Assembly: GCA_025363505.1 (NCBI GenBank)
Contig: JANYDV010000121.1
Coordinates: 1 to 12,951 of the forward strand
Direction: 5' to 3'
From: Bacteroidota bacterium
Lineage (GTDB): Bacteria; Bacteroidota; Ignavibacteria; Palsa-1295
DNA: 12,951 nt
Of this stretch, positions 7,896 to 12,951 are shown one piece after another. Numbering within the stretch: the stretch's first letter is position 1; each line of letters begins with the position of its first letter. Made by a program: the position numbers and the translations under genes. A model generated the notes under the pieces. It had not been told where the DNA came from, ran no database searches, and saw only the letters and a list, made by a program, of their open reading frames with translations.

Positions 7896-8678
7896 TTACT
7901 GATTTAATACCGTATAGATTGCTACCGCTGCGGCAACACTTGCATTGAGCGATTCGGTTTTCCCTAACATCGGAATTTTCGCCAGTTGGTCGCAACGCTT
8001 TCTGACCAACTGATGTAAGCCATTGTCTTCAGAGCCAACGACAAGACATATTTTCCCGGAGAGCTTCAGATCTCCGATATTTACTTCGCCTTCTCCGGCT
8101 AAACCAATGCAAACAAAACCAAACTCTTCTCGAAGACGCTCGACGGTATCGGCAAGATTATGAACTTTAACAATTGGCAAATGTAATGCCGCCCCCGCAC
8201 TTGTTTTATATACAGCCGGTGTCATTGATGGTCCTCTTCGTGGTATGAGGATTCCTCGTGCCCCAAGTGCTTCGGCACTGCGAATAATCGCCCCGATATT
8301 ATGGGGGTCTTCGATGCCATCAAGCATCACGATGACAAAGGTCTCACCTTCTTTTGGCTCATCAACCAAATCCTCAAATTCCCAATAGCCCACCGCTTGC
8401 AGGAGAATGATCACTCCTTGGGAGTCGATATCTTTTGCAACAGTACGTTCAAGTTCGCCAAACTTTCCGCGGTCAAGTTCAGAGTGAGCTATTTTGTGGC
8501 TCCGCAGAAGATGCAGCAGTTCATCAACGGTATGACCTTGCACCCCATGCGCTATAAATATTTTTTCAATTTTTTTACGTCCCTCTTCGCTGTGCAGTAA
8601 TTCAAGTGCTGCGCGTCTGCCGACAACATAAGCCGGCATTGGGGAGTTATCGTTGTTTGGTTTGTATTGTTTCGCCAC
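7896..8678 (-). CDS. rlmB: 23S rRNA (guanosine-2'-O-)-methyltransferase, TrmH/SpoU family
   Basis: SPOUT-class enzyme that moves a methyl group from S-adenosylmethionine to a ribose 2'-OH; RlmB modifies G2251 of 23S rRNA in E. coli. Its 260 residues are close to the family norm (E. coli 243). The N-terminal substrate-binding domain (about 14-95) starts at YVVGRRAALELL, as in RlmB-type proteins. The three SPOUT knot motifs are intact: motif 1 LDGIEDPHNIGAIIRSAEALG region with Asn127 and Arg133, motif 2 GSEDNGL (215-221), and motif 3 KTESLNASVAAAVA (240-253) with Ser243-Leu-Asn. TrmH-family paralogues of other specificity cannot be fully excluded. The start is GTG, 8 bases after the nusB stop, so it is in the nusB operon. 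Its stop abuts that of the RNase R gene with no base between. Confidence 0.9.
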   Translation of the reverse strand: MAKQYKPNNDNSPMPAYVVGRRAALELLHSEEGRKKIEKIFIAHGVQGHTVDELLHLLRSHKIAHSELDRGKFGELERTVAKDIDSQGVIILLQAVGYWEFEDLVDEPKEGETFVIVMLDGIEDPHNIGAIIRSAEALGARGILIPRRGPSMTPAVYKTSAGAALHLPIVKVHNLADTVERLREEFGFVCIGLAGEGEVNIGDLKLSGKICLVVGSEDNGLHQLVRKRCDQLAKIPMLGKTESLNASVAAAVAIYTVLNQ

Positions 8679-8686
8679 GGTAGTAG

Positions 8687-9250
8687 TTACAGACTTTGGT
8701 CGATCAGTCCTCTGCCCTCTTTATTCATTTCATTGGCAGTAGTCATTGCTTCTTTAATAGCATGGAGAATGCCATTAATAAATTTTCCGCTGTCATCGGT
8801 CGAAAAGTCCTTCGCAATTTCGATTAATTCATTAATCGTTGCTTTAGGAGGAATTTCCGGAAAATATTTAAATTCCAAAATGCCGATCTCAATGAGAATT
8901 TTATCAATGAGCGCAATACGTGAAAGATCCCAATGCTTCAACTTTCCGGTAATCGTCTCGATCAGTTCGTCATTATGCTGATCATATTGCAACAATAGCT
9001 GCCTTGCAAATTCAAGCGACTGTTCATTCAATAACGGATCGTTCTTAATGAGTTGCCCGTAAAGGATATCCGTATCTTCGCCGCCTTGAATATGTGCATA
9101 CAACACCTGCATCACACGTTCGCGTGCAATACGGCGACGCGCAAGTTTGTGGTCGCGCTCCGGATCATTCTCAAAGATCTCTTCATTTTCGATCTTCAGG
9201 ATGGGTCCGTTAAATTCAATTGGTTTCTCTTCGAATTCTTCTTGTTGCAT
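8687..9250 (-). CDS. nusB: Transcription antitermination factor NusB
   Basis: All-helical RNA-binding protein that, with NusE (ribosomal protein S10), binds the boxA element of rRNA leaders and keeps RNA polymerase from terminating early. The NusB fold begins at ARRRIARERVMQVLYA (about residues 37-52), the usual N-terminal 'R..AR..A.Q.LY' signature. The C-terminal half contains the conserved run LSRIALIDKILIEIGILEF followed by PPKATINELIEIAKDFSTDDSGKFINGIL, which is highly typical. At 187 residues it is longer than the E. coli protein (139), because of an acidic N-terminal extension of about 36 residues and a short polar tail. No other start codon lies between residue 1 and Met47, so the extension appears real. 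It is 17 bases downstream of the PpiD/SurA-like gene and 8 bases upstream of rlmB. Confidence 0.95.
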   Translation of the reverse strand: MQQEEFEEKPIEFNGPILKIENEEIFENDPERDHKLARRRIARERVMQVLYAHIQGGEDTDILYGQLIKNDPLLNEQSLEFARQLLLQYDQHNDELIETITGKLKHWDLSRIALIDKILIEIGILEFKYFPEIPPKATINELIEIAKDFSTDDSGKFINGILHAIKEAMTTANEMNKEGRGLIDQSL

Positions 9251-9267
9251 TGATAAAATATAAAACG

Positions 9268-9891
9268 TTAGTAGAATCCGAACGCCGTGCGGCGATCGTC
9301 GATACGAGCAATAGCTACTTGTGTGTTAAGCCAATCAATATAGATTTGTTTGCGCTCCTCTTGAGTCGTTGCTGTCGGAGAAAGCTTTTTCAAAAAATCG
9401 GTTTGCTCGTAGAGTGTCGCAAAATAGGCGACAACCTGATCGCGCAAGGAATCGGGAGCCGGGTTTTCGAGAAATAATTTCATCTCATCAGTATGGAGTT
9501 TTCCGAGTGAGTCAGTAAAACTCATTGAAAGCTCTTTCGGAGGATTAGCTTGCAAACGTTTGATCGCTTCAGGATTTGTTACATTCCAGTGATTTTTTTT
9601 AATTTCCAAATCTACTAAAATATCACCGACAAGTTTATCCCAAGCTATATTTACAAAACGGGTATATGCGGTATCCGATACTTTTCTGTCTTTGATTTCT
9701 GCGATATGCTCTTTCATTACCACAGTGAGCTGAAGACGGAAATCGCGTAGTGTGATCGGAACATCATTAACCATGCCAACCGTGTCGGTTGCTTTATGGA
9801 CTTTTTTCGTTTGCGTAGGGGTCTGCGCCGAAGCGACGCTACCAGCGACAGTTGAGATGAGAATACAAAGAACAAGTGTTCGGAACAACAT
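9268..9891 (-). CDS. Exported PpiD/SurA N-terminal-like chaperone domain protein
   Basis: A 207-residue secreted protein. The frame is open further upstream, but the ATG at 9891 is chosen because it gives a clean signal peptide (MLFRTLVLCILIST..., cleavage predicted after ASA at residues 20-22). It also sits 7 bases after the upstream gene instead of overlapping it. The mature part starts with TDTVGMVNDVPITLRDF (about 36-51), the 'V..VN...IT..DF' start of SurA/PpiD N-terminal domains. It continues with helices and a NPP...FTDS.GK....EM..FL segment like the N-terminal domain of Bacteroidota PpiD. No parvulin PPIase domain is present, so it could be a periplasmic chaperone without isomerase activity, or a remote relative with another role. 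It lies between the YbdK-like gene and nusB in a tight run, probably only by operon sharing. Confidence 0.68.
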   Translation of the reverse strand: MLFRTLVLCILISTVAGSVASAQTPTQTKKVHKATDTVGMVNDVPITLRDFRLQLTVVMKEHIAEIKDRKVSDTAYTRFVNIAWDKLVGDILVDLEIKKNHWNVTNPEAIKRLQANPPKELSMSFTDSLGKLHTDEMKLFLENPAPDSLRDQVVAYFATLYEQTDFLKKLSPTATTQEERKQIYIDWLNTQVAIARIDDRRTAFGFY

Positions 9892-9898
9892 TACTTTT

Positions 9899-11008
9899 TT
9901 ACAAACCTTCAAGGGTCTCTTCACAGATATAGTCAACAACTTTTCGTATATCTCGCGTTCTGTCCCAGACAGCTATTTGTCGGTCGGCTCCGGTACCATT
10001 ATCGAGAATCCATTGAATACCTGTTTCGATCTGCTTCCGTGAACCAAGATCATCCACGACATCATCAACAAATTCGAGCAATTCGTTAATAAGCTCACGT
10101 TCATCTCGCTCAACTTCTTTGCCAAAATCAACAAGTTTGCCGTTAATACCGTATCTCGAAGCGCGCCACTTATTTTCGAGTATTAGTGCACGTCGGTACT
10201 GGCGGAATCCGAGGTTCCGCTCGCGAAGTTTATAGAGCTTGGCGGCTATGGCTTGCATTAATGCGGCAAGGGTAATTGTTTCTTCGGCGCGCATCGGGAT
10301 ATCGCAAACACGCACTTCCAAAGTGGGATAGATCGGGTGCGGCCTGATATCCCACCAAATTTTCTTACCGGTATCAATACAACCTGTTTTTACCAGCAAT
10401 TTCACAAAATTATCAAACTCGCTCCAGTCACTATACGAATCCGGAATGTTGGTTCTCGGGTAGCGATCAAATACTTTCGTACGAAAGCTCTTAAGACCTG
10501 TATTCGAACCCAACCAAAATGGAGAGTTGGTACTGAGGGCGAGTAAATGTGGTAAGAAATACCGGTACTCATTCATCACCTGGATTTGCAGGTCTCGGTC
10601 TTCGATACCAATATGGACATGAAGCCCAAAAATAAGATTAGCTCTGGCAATAAGCTGCATTTCTTCGATCAGCTCATCATAGCGCTCATTCGGGAAAATT
10701 TGTTGGTCGCGCCAGTCAGCAAACGGATGCGTACCGGCGGCAGCGATTTTCAGTCCTTTTGCTTCGGCAAGTTCTTTCAGGAATCGGCGCAACGACTTCA
10801 CTTCGCGAGCGGCGTCTTCAACAGTCTTGCAAACGTCAGTACCTACTTCCGCCACTGATTGATGTATCTCGGGCTTTACACGCTCGGCAAGTACAGTTTT
10901 GTTCCCTTCAAGGATTTGAAGAATATGCGACTTGAGATCTCGAGTGACCGGATCAATAAGTTGAAATTCTTCTTCGATGCCGATCGTCAATGCCGGGGCT
11001 TTCGTCAT
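9899..11008 (-). CDS. YbdK-type carboxylate-amine ligase (glutamate-cysteine ligase family 2)
   Basis: A 369-residue enzyme of the GCS2 family, glutamine-synthetase-like ligases that join a carboxylate to an amine with ATP; E. coli YbdK has weak gamma-glutamylcysteine ligase activity and other members have different substrates. Length matches YbdK (372). Visible signatures are TIGIEEEFQLID (8-19) with the acidic metal-binding cluster Glu12-Glu14, AAGTHPFADW (90-99), FGLHVHIGI (127-135), NSPFWLGSNTGLKSFR (161-176), and WWDIRPHPIYPTLEVRVCD (218-236). All are typical and intact. It starts at an ATG downstream of the terminator at 11046-11077, so it should have its own promoter in 11009-11045, although no clear FCB -7 match is seen there. 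It is the first gene of a minus-strand run with the PpiD/SurA-like gene, nusB and rlmB. The natural substrate cannot be read from sequence. Confidence 0.9.
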   Translation of the reverse strand: MTKAPALTIGIEEEFQLIDPVTRDLKSHILQILEGNKTVLAERVKPEIHQSVAEVGTDVCKTVEDAAREVKSLRRFLKELAEAKGLKIAAAGTHPFADWRDQQIFPNERYDELIEEMQLIARANLIFGLHVHIGIEDRDLQIQVMNEYRYFLPHLLALSTNSPFWLGSNTGLKSFRTKVFDRYPRTNIPDSYSDWSEFDNFVKLLVKTGCIDTGKKIWWDIRPHPIYPTLEVRVCDIPMRAEETITLAALMQAIAAKLYKLRERNLGFRQYRRALILENKWRASRYGINGKLVDFGKEVERDERELINELLEFVDDVVDDLGSRKQIETGIQWILDNGTGADRQIAVWDRTRDIRKVVDYICEETLEGL

Positions 11009-11045
11009 AGTGCTATAAGAGTAATATTTACTACTAATTTACGAA

Positions 11046-11077
11046 AAAGAAAAACCCCTCCTATCATTAGAGGGGTT
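11046..11077 (-). terminator. Rho-independent terminator after the ATP-grasp gene
   Basis: An 8-bp perfect inverted repeat, AACCCCTC (11053-11060) and GAGGGGTT (11070-11077), with a 9-base loop. Read on the minus strand the stem is followed by TTTTTTCTTTTTC, a strong U-tract. On the plus strand the stem is followed by CCGTGTTTTC, a poor tract, so it works mainly for minus-strand transcripts. It ends the ATP-grasp transcript 22 bases after its stop and separates it from the YbdK-like gene. Confidence 0.85.
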
Positions 11078-11098
11078 CCGTGTTTTCGCGTGTCGTAC

Positions 11099-12046
11099 TT
11101 ATCCTAAGATCATTTCACGCCAAGTCTGTCCTTTTTTGGGTAAAGCCTTCTTTTTCTTGGCAACTTCTTTTGCTGACTCCATCAACAATTTTGCAGAGTG
11201 CTCCAGAATCCAAGCAAAGTTTTCCTCACCGACAGAGCTACGTTCGGCATCGGGGGCGGGGTTAGTAAAGTCAATTGCATAGGGAATGCCGTCTTTAACA
11301 GCAAATTCGATTGTATTAAAGTCATACCCCAATGTCTCACAAATAGTAAGGCAGCCATCTTCCATTTCCTTCTGGAGTTTTTTCGAAGGTGTGAATTCTG
11401 CTGCATAGCGTAAATGATGCGGGTTACGCGGTTCGTAAGGCATAATATGAATATATTTTTTGCCCAGACAATAGCAACGATAATATTCATCAAACTCAAT
11501 ATTTTCCTGTAAGGTCATTACCAACTGATCGGTCTCGTCATAGGCACGGAAAAAGTCTTCCTTGTTTGTTACTTTATAAACGCTCTTCCAACCGCCACCG
11601 GCATGAGGTTTGAAATACGCAGGAAAGCCGACATACTCGAACATTTCATCCCACGAAAGTGGGAAGCGAAGATTGCGGAAAGAACGAGGGGTCGTATCAG
11701 GGGGCATTCCTTTGCTCGGAACAAGTACTGTTTTCGGAACGTGAATACCCGCTTTCGCACAAATGGCATACGAGAAAAATTTTTCGTCGGCATTCATCCA
11801 AAAGGGATTATTAATTACCCGAGTCCCGGCAAGTGTCATATTCTTGAGCACAGCACGGTAGAAAGGCACATCCTGCGAAATACGATCGAGCACGACATCA
11901 TAATGTTTTGGTTCATCGCTTTTCCAAAGATCGATAGCACAAAACTCTGCAGTAATGCCATCTTTCTCGCCAAGTTCGTTGATCTTCTCACGAAGTGCAG
12001 TCGGGAATGTGTCCTCCATGCCAAATAATAGTCCGATAGTAGCCAT
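11099..12046 (-). CDS. ATP-grasp carboxylate-amine ligase-like protein (RimK/D-Ala ligase-like)
   Basis: A 315-residue protein of the ATP-grasp superfamily, which activates a carboxylate as an acyl-phosphate and joins it to an amine or thiol. An N-terminal Rossmann-like part (1-85, MATIGLLFGMEDTFP) is followed by the ATP-grasp core. FPAYFKPHAGGGWKSV (141-156) carries the ATP-binding lysine (Lys146) and the glycine-rich loop, MTLQENIEF (177-185) fits the hinge strand, and Glu247, Asp259 and Asn262 in IEFAVKDG and IDFTNP form the usual metal-binding triad (E ... D-x-x-N). All expected catalytic residues are present. The C-terminus is a Lys-rich tail (KEVAKKKKALPKKGQ). The substrate is unknown. 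It is a one-gene transcript by the look of the terminator after it and the promoter-like site before it. It neighbours another ATP-dependent ligase (YbdK-like), so the two may share a pathway. Confidence 0.83.
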   Translation of the reverse strand: MATIGLLFGMEDTFPTALREKINELGEKDGITAEFCAIDLWKSDEPKHYDVVLDRISQDVPFYRAVLKNMTLAGTRVINNPFWMNADEKFFSYAICAKAGIHVPKTVLVPSKGMPPDTTPRSFRNLRFPLSWDEMFEYVGFPAYFKPHAGGGWKSVYKVTNKEDFFRAYDETDQLVMTLQENIEFDEYYRCYCLGKKYIHIMPYEPRNPHHLRYAAEFTPSKKLQKEMEDGCLTICETLGYDFNTIEFAVKDGIPYAIDFTNPAPDAERSSVGEENFAWILEHSAKLLMESAKEVAKKKKALPKKGQTWREMILG

Positions 12047-12087
12047 AATAGTTAGATAATAAATGACGATTTTAACACAGAAATATT

Positions 12088-12095
12088 CAAATATA
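12088..12095 (-). promoter_or_regulatory. Possible -7 promoter element of the ATP-grasp gene
   Basis: The minus strand reads TATATTTG, an exact match to the FCB -7 consensus TAnnTTTG, 41 bases before the ATG. Transcription would start near 12080-12083 with a short leader of about 35 bases. The expected -33 position holds only TGTTA, so the -33 element is weak. If used, the structured element at 12127-12229 lies upstream of the transcript rather than in its leader. Confidence 0.4.
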
Positions 12096-12126
12096 ACGAG
12101 TTGACTTTAACAGATTATTAGGAGTG

Positions 12127-12229
12127 GGGGTTCAAGCTCGTAACGGCAATACTTTCTCTAGCCGAGCCGCCCGACTTGAAGTATAAGCCGTATTATATTG
12201 GCTACCTTTAGTATTTTAACGAGAACCCC
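12127..12229. other. Nested inverted-repeat element with pseudoknot potential (RNA-like or MITE-like)
   Basis: Most of the 227-base gap 12047-12273 is taken by this foldable block. An outer stem pairs GGGGTT (12127-12132) with AACCCC (12224-12229) and, past a 4-base bulge, CTCGT (12137-12141) with ACGAG (12219-12223). An inner hairpin pairs ACGGC (12143-12147) with GCCGT (12187-12191) and ATACTT (12149-12154) with AAGTAT (12179-12184). Its GC-rich loop contains TAGCC (12159-12163), which can pair with GGCTA (12200-12204) outside the hairpin, a pseudoknot. AATACT (12148-12153) can instead pair with AGTATT (12210-12215), so two exclusive folds exist. The centre is GC-rich in an AT-rich gap. No U-tract follows on either strand, so it is not a terminator. 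Strand is undecided, and it matches no RNA family I recognise. The rest of the gap (12230-12273) holds only TATTATTTG on the minus strand (12252-12260), close to a -7 element. Confidence 0.5.
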
Positions 12230-12273
12230 ATCATTAAAATCTTCGCTTCAGCAAATAATATGCATGAAAACCC

Positions 12274-12951
12274 TCACTGAACGATAACTTTTAGTGGTGG
12301 GCTTTTCACAGTTTCAACACGATTATAGCGAATGTTCATCGTGAGGGTCGTTTCGCCAGGGGTCAGGTCGGGCGGACAAATAAAATCGAGCATTAGCCCT
12401 TCTTTTTGAATACCACAATCTTCAACAAAAACATTCCATTGCTTAGCGCCTTGTTCGATCAGCAGAAAATTACCTGTTGCAACGCCTGCCCAATCCACCG
12501 ACATGCGTTTGTTGAGGGCAGTGAATTGATCAGCTTTCGAAAGATTGCTATATCCTAAATTCGATTCGAGTTCATGGATCCATCCTTTGGTCTCAAGTAT
12601 TTCAGCCGGCACAAAGCCCTCACCGATAACCGAGAAATGCTCAAGTGGTTTGACAGAACCGGATAAAATCTTCACAAGCTTGCATTGCATCTGTACATTA
12701 ACAGTGAATTTATATGGTACGCTTGCATCACGGTCATTAAGCAGATAGATCGTTGCGTCGCCTGCGATAAGTGTTGTCGGGACCATCCACGAGGCGACAC
12801 AACTATCGCCGACTGACTTATAAGAGCCAAGTGATGTATAGATCTGTTTCCCGTTTTGCTCGATTCGTAAAATCGGCACATCTTGCTTTACCCATGCTAA
12901 TAGTTTTTCAGCAGAACATTTCGTTCTGGCAATGACTTGTTCAGCATTGGG
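12274..12951 (-). CDS. Probable extracellular beta-rich protein, C-terminal part, 5' end outside window
   Basis: The frame is open from the stop at 12274 through the right edge, so the GTG at 12879 is internal and the gene starts beyond the window; 225 residues are visible. I do not recognise a named family. The sequence looks like tandem beta-sandwich modules. One ends around KFTVNVQ; a second starts at LVKILSGSVKPLEHFSVIGEGFVPAEI, similar in style to IPT/TIG or other Ig-like domains (G-x-V-x-P-x-x-x-F-x-V-x-G-x-G-F), and ends at the C-terminal strand PPLKVIVQ. Segments such as SPPDL-like CPPDLTPGETTLTMNIRYN support an Ig-like fold. Several cysteines are visible and could form disulfides. 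No membrane anchor or sorting tail is seen at the C-terminus. A surface or secreted role is inferred from the fold style only. Confidence 0.6.
   Translation of the reverse strand, partial: PNAEQVIARTKCSAEKLLAWVKQDVPILRIEQNGKQIYTSLGSYKSVGDSCVASWMVPTTLIAGDATIYLLNDRDASVPYKFTVNVQMQCKLVKILSGSVKPLEHFSVIGEGFVPAEILETKGWIHELESNLGYSNLSKADQFTALNKRMSVDWAGVATGNFLLIEQGAKQWNVFVEDCGIQKEGLMLDFICPPDLTPGETTLTMNIRYNRVETVKSPPLKVIVQ

Noticed and set aside
9892..9939. Upstream start of the PpiD/SurA-like gene at 9939.
   Set aside because: It would overlap the YbdK-like gene by 41 bases and place a polar, basic leader before the signal peptide.
11020..11032. AGTAATATTTACT inverted repeat upstream of the YbdK-like gene as an operator.
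   Set aside because: A short AT-only palindrome arises easily by chance, and nothing else supports a regulator site.
12127..12141. GGTTCAAGCTC resembles a tRNA T-arm, suggesting a tRNA or tmRNA.
   Set aside because: No matching acceptor, D-arm or anticodon arm fits around it, and the block is too short for tmRNA and lacks a tag reading frame.
12877..12879. GTG at 12879 as the true start of the right-edge gene.
   Set aside because: The frame stays open for all 24 codons up to the window end, and the upstream residues read as normal protein sequence, so the gene is better treated as 5' truncated.
1..12951. CRISPR arrays, insertion sequences, prophage genes, toxin-antitoxin pairs or a defence island.
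   Set aside because: No direct repeat arrays, transposase, integrase or defence-type domains are visible; the genes are mostly housekeeping.

Overview
The window is a dense stretch of bacterial chromosome of low-to-moderate GC. It is mostly housekeeping genes with a few poorly known ones between them. No transposase, integrase, CRISPR array, rRNA or tRNA is visible. Several traits suggest the Bacteroidota/Chlorobi (FCB) group, perhaps a Chlorobi-, Ignavibacteria- or Kapabacteria-like lineage. Most starts lack a Shine-Dalgarno sequence, two exact matches to the FCB -7 promoter element TAnnTTTG lie upstream of genes, a lipoprotein and a PpiD/SurA-type periplasmic protein are present, and the protein sequences have that flavour. 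This placement is an inference from style, not a phylogeny.

Left part (1-3016, plus strand): the C-terminal part of a NifS/IscS-type cysteine desulfurase overlaps a LOG-like Rossmann protein by 4 bases (ATGA). An Atg22/UMF1-type MFS transporter and an AT-rich lipoprotein of unknown function follow. Middle (3024-7895): recG lies on the minus strand, convergent with the lipoprotein gene. It is divergent from a small unknown gene and the RNase R gene, both on the plus strand.

Right part (7896-12951, minus strand), in transcription order from the right edge: a 5'-truncated gene for a probably extracellular beta-rich protein; an intergenic stretch of 227 bases with a striking inverted-repeat and pseudoknot-like element; an ATP-grasp ligase; a rho-independent terminator; then a tight run of a YbdK-type carboxylate-amine ligase, an exported PpiD/SurA N-terminal-like chaperone domain, nusB and rlmB. 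rlmB ends immediately next to the end of the convergent RNase R gene, with no base between the two stop codons.

NusB (rRNA transcription antitermination), RlmB (23S rRNA methylation) and RNase R (structured RNA decay and rRNA quality control) give the centre-right an rRNA-biogenesis theme. The neighbouring ATP-grasp and YbdK enzymes are both ATP-dependent carboxylate-amine ligases and could together build a small peptide or thiol, though a terminator separates them. The least explained sequence is the foldable element at 12127-12229.
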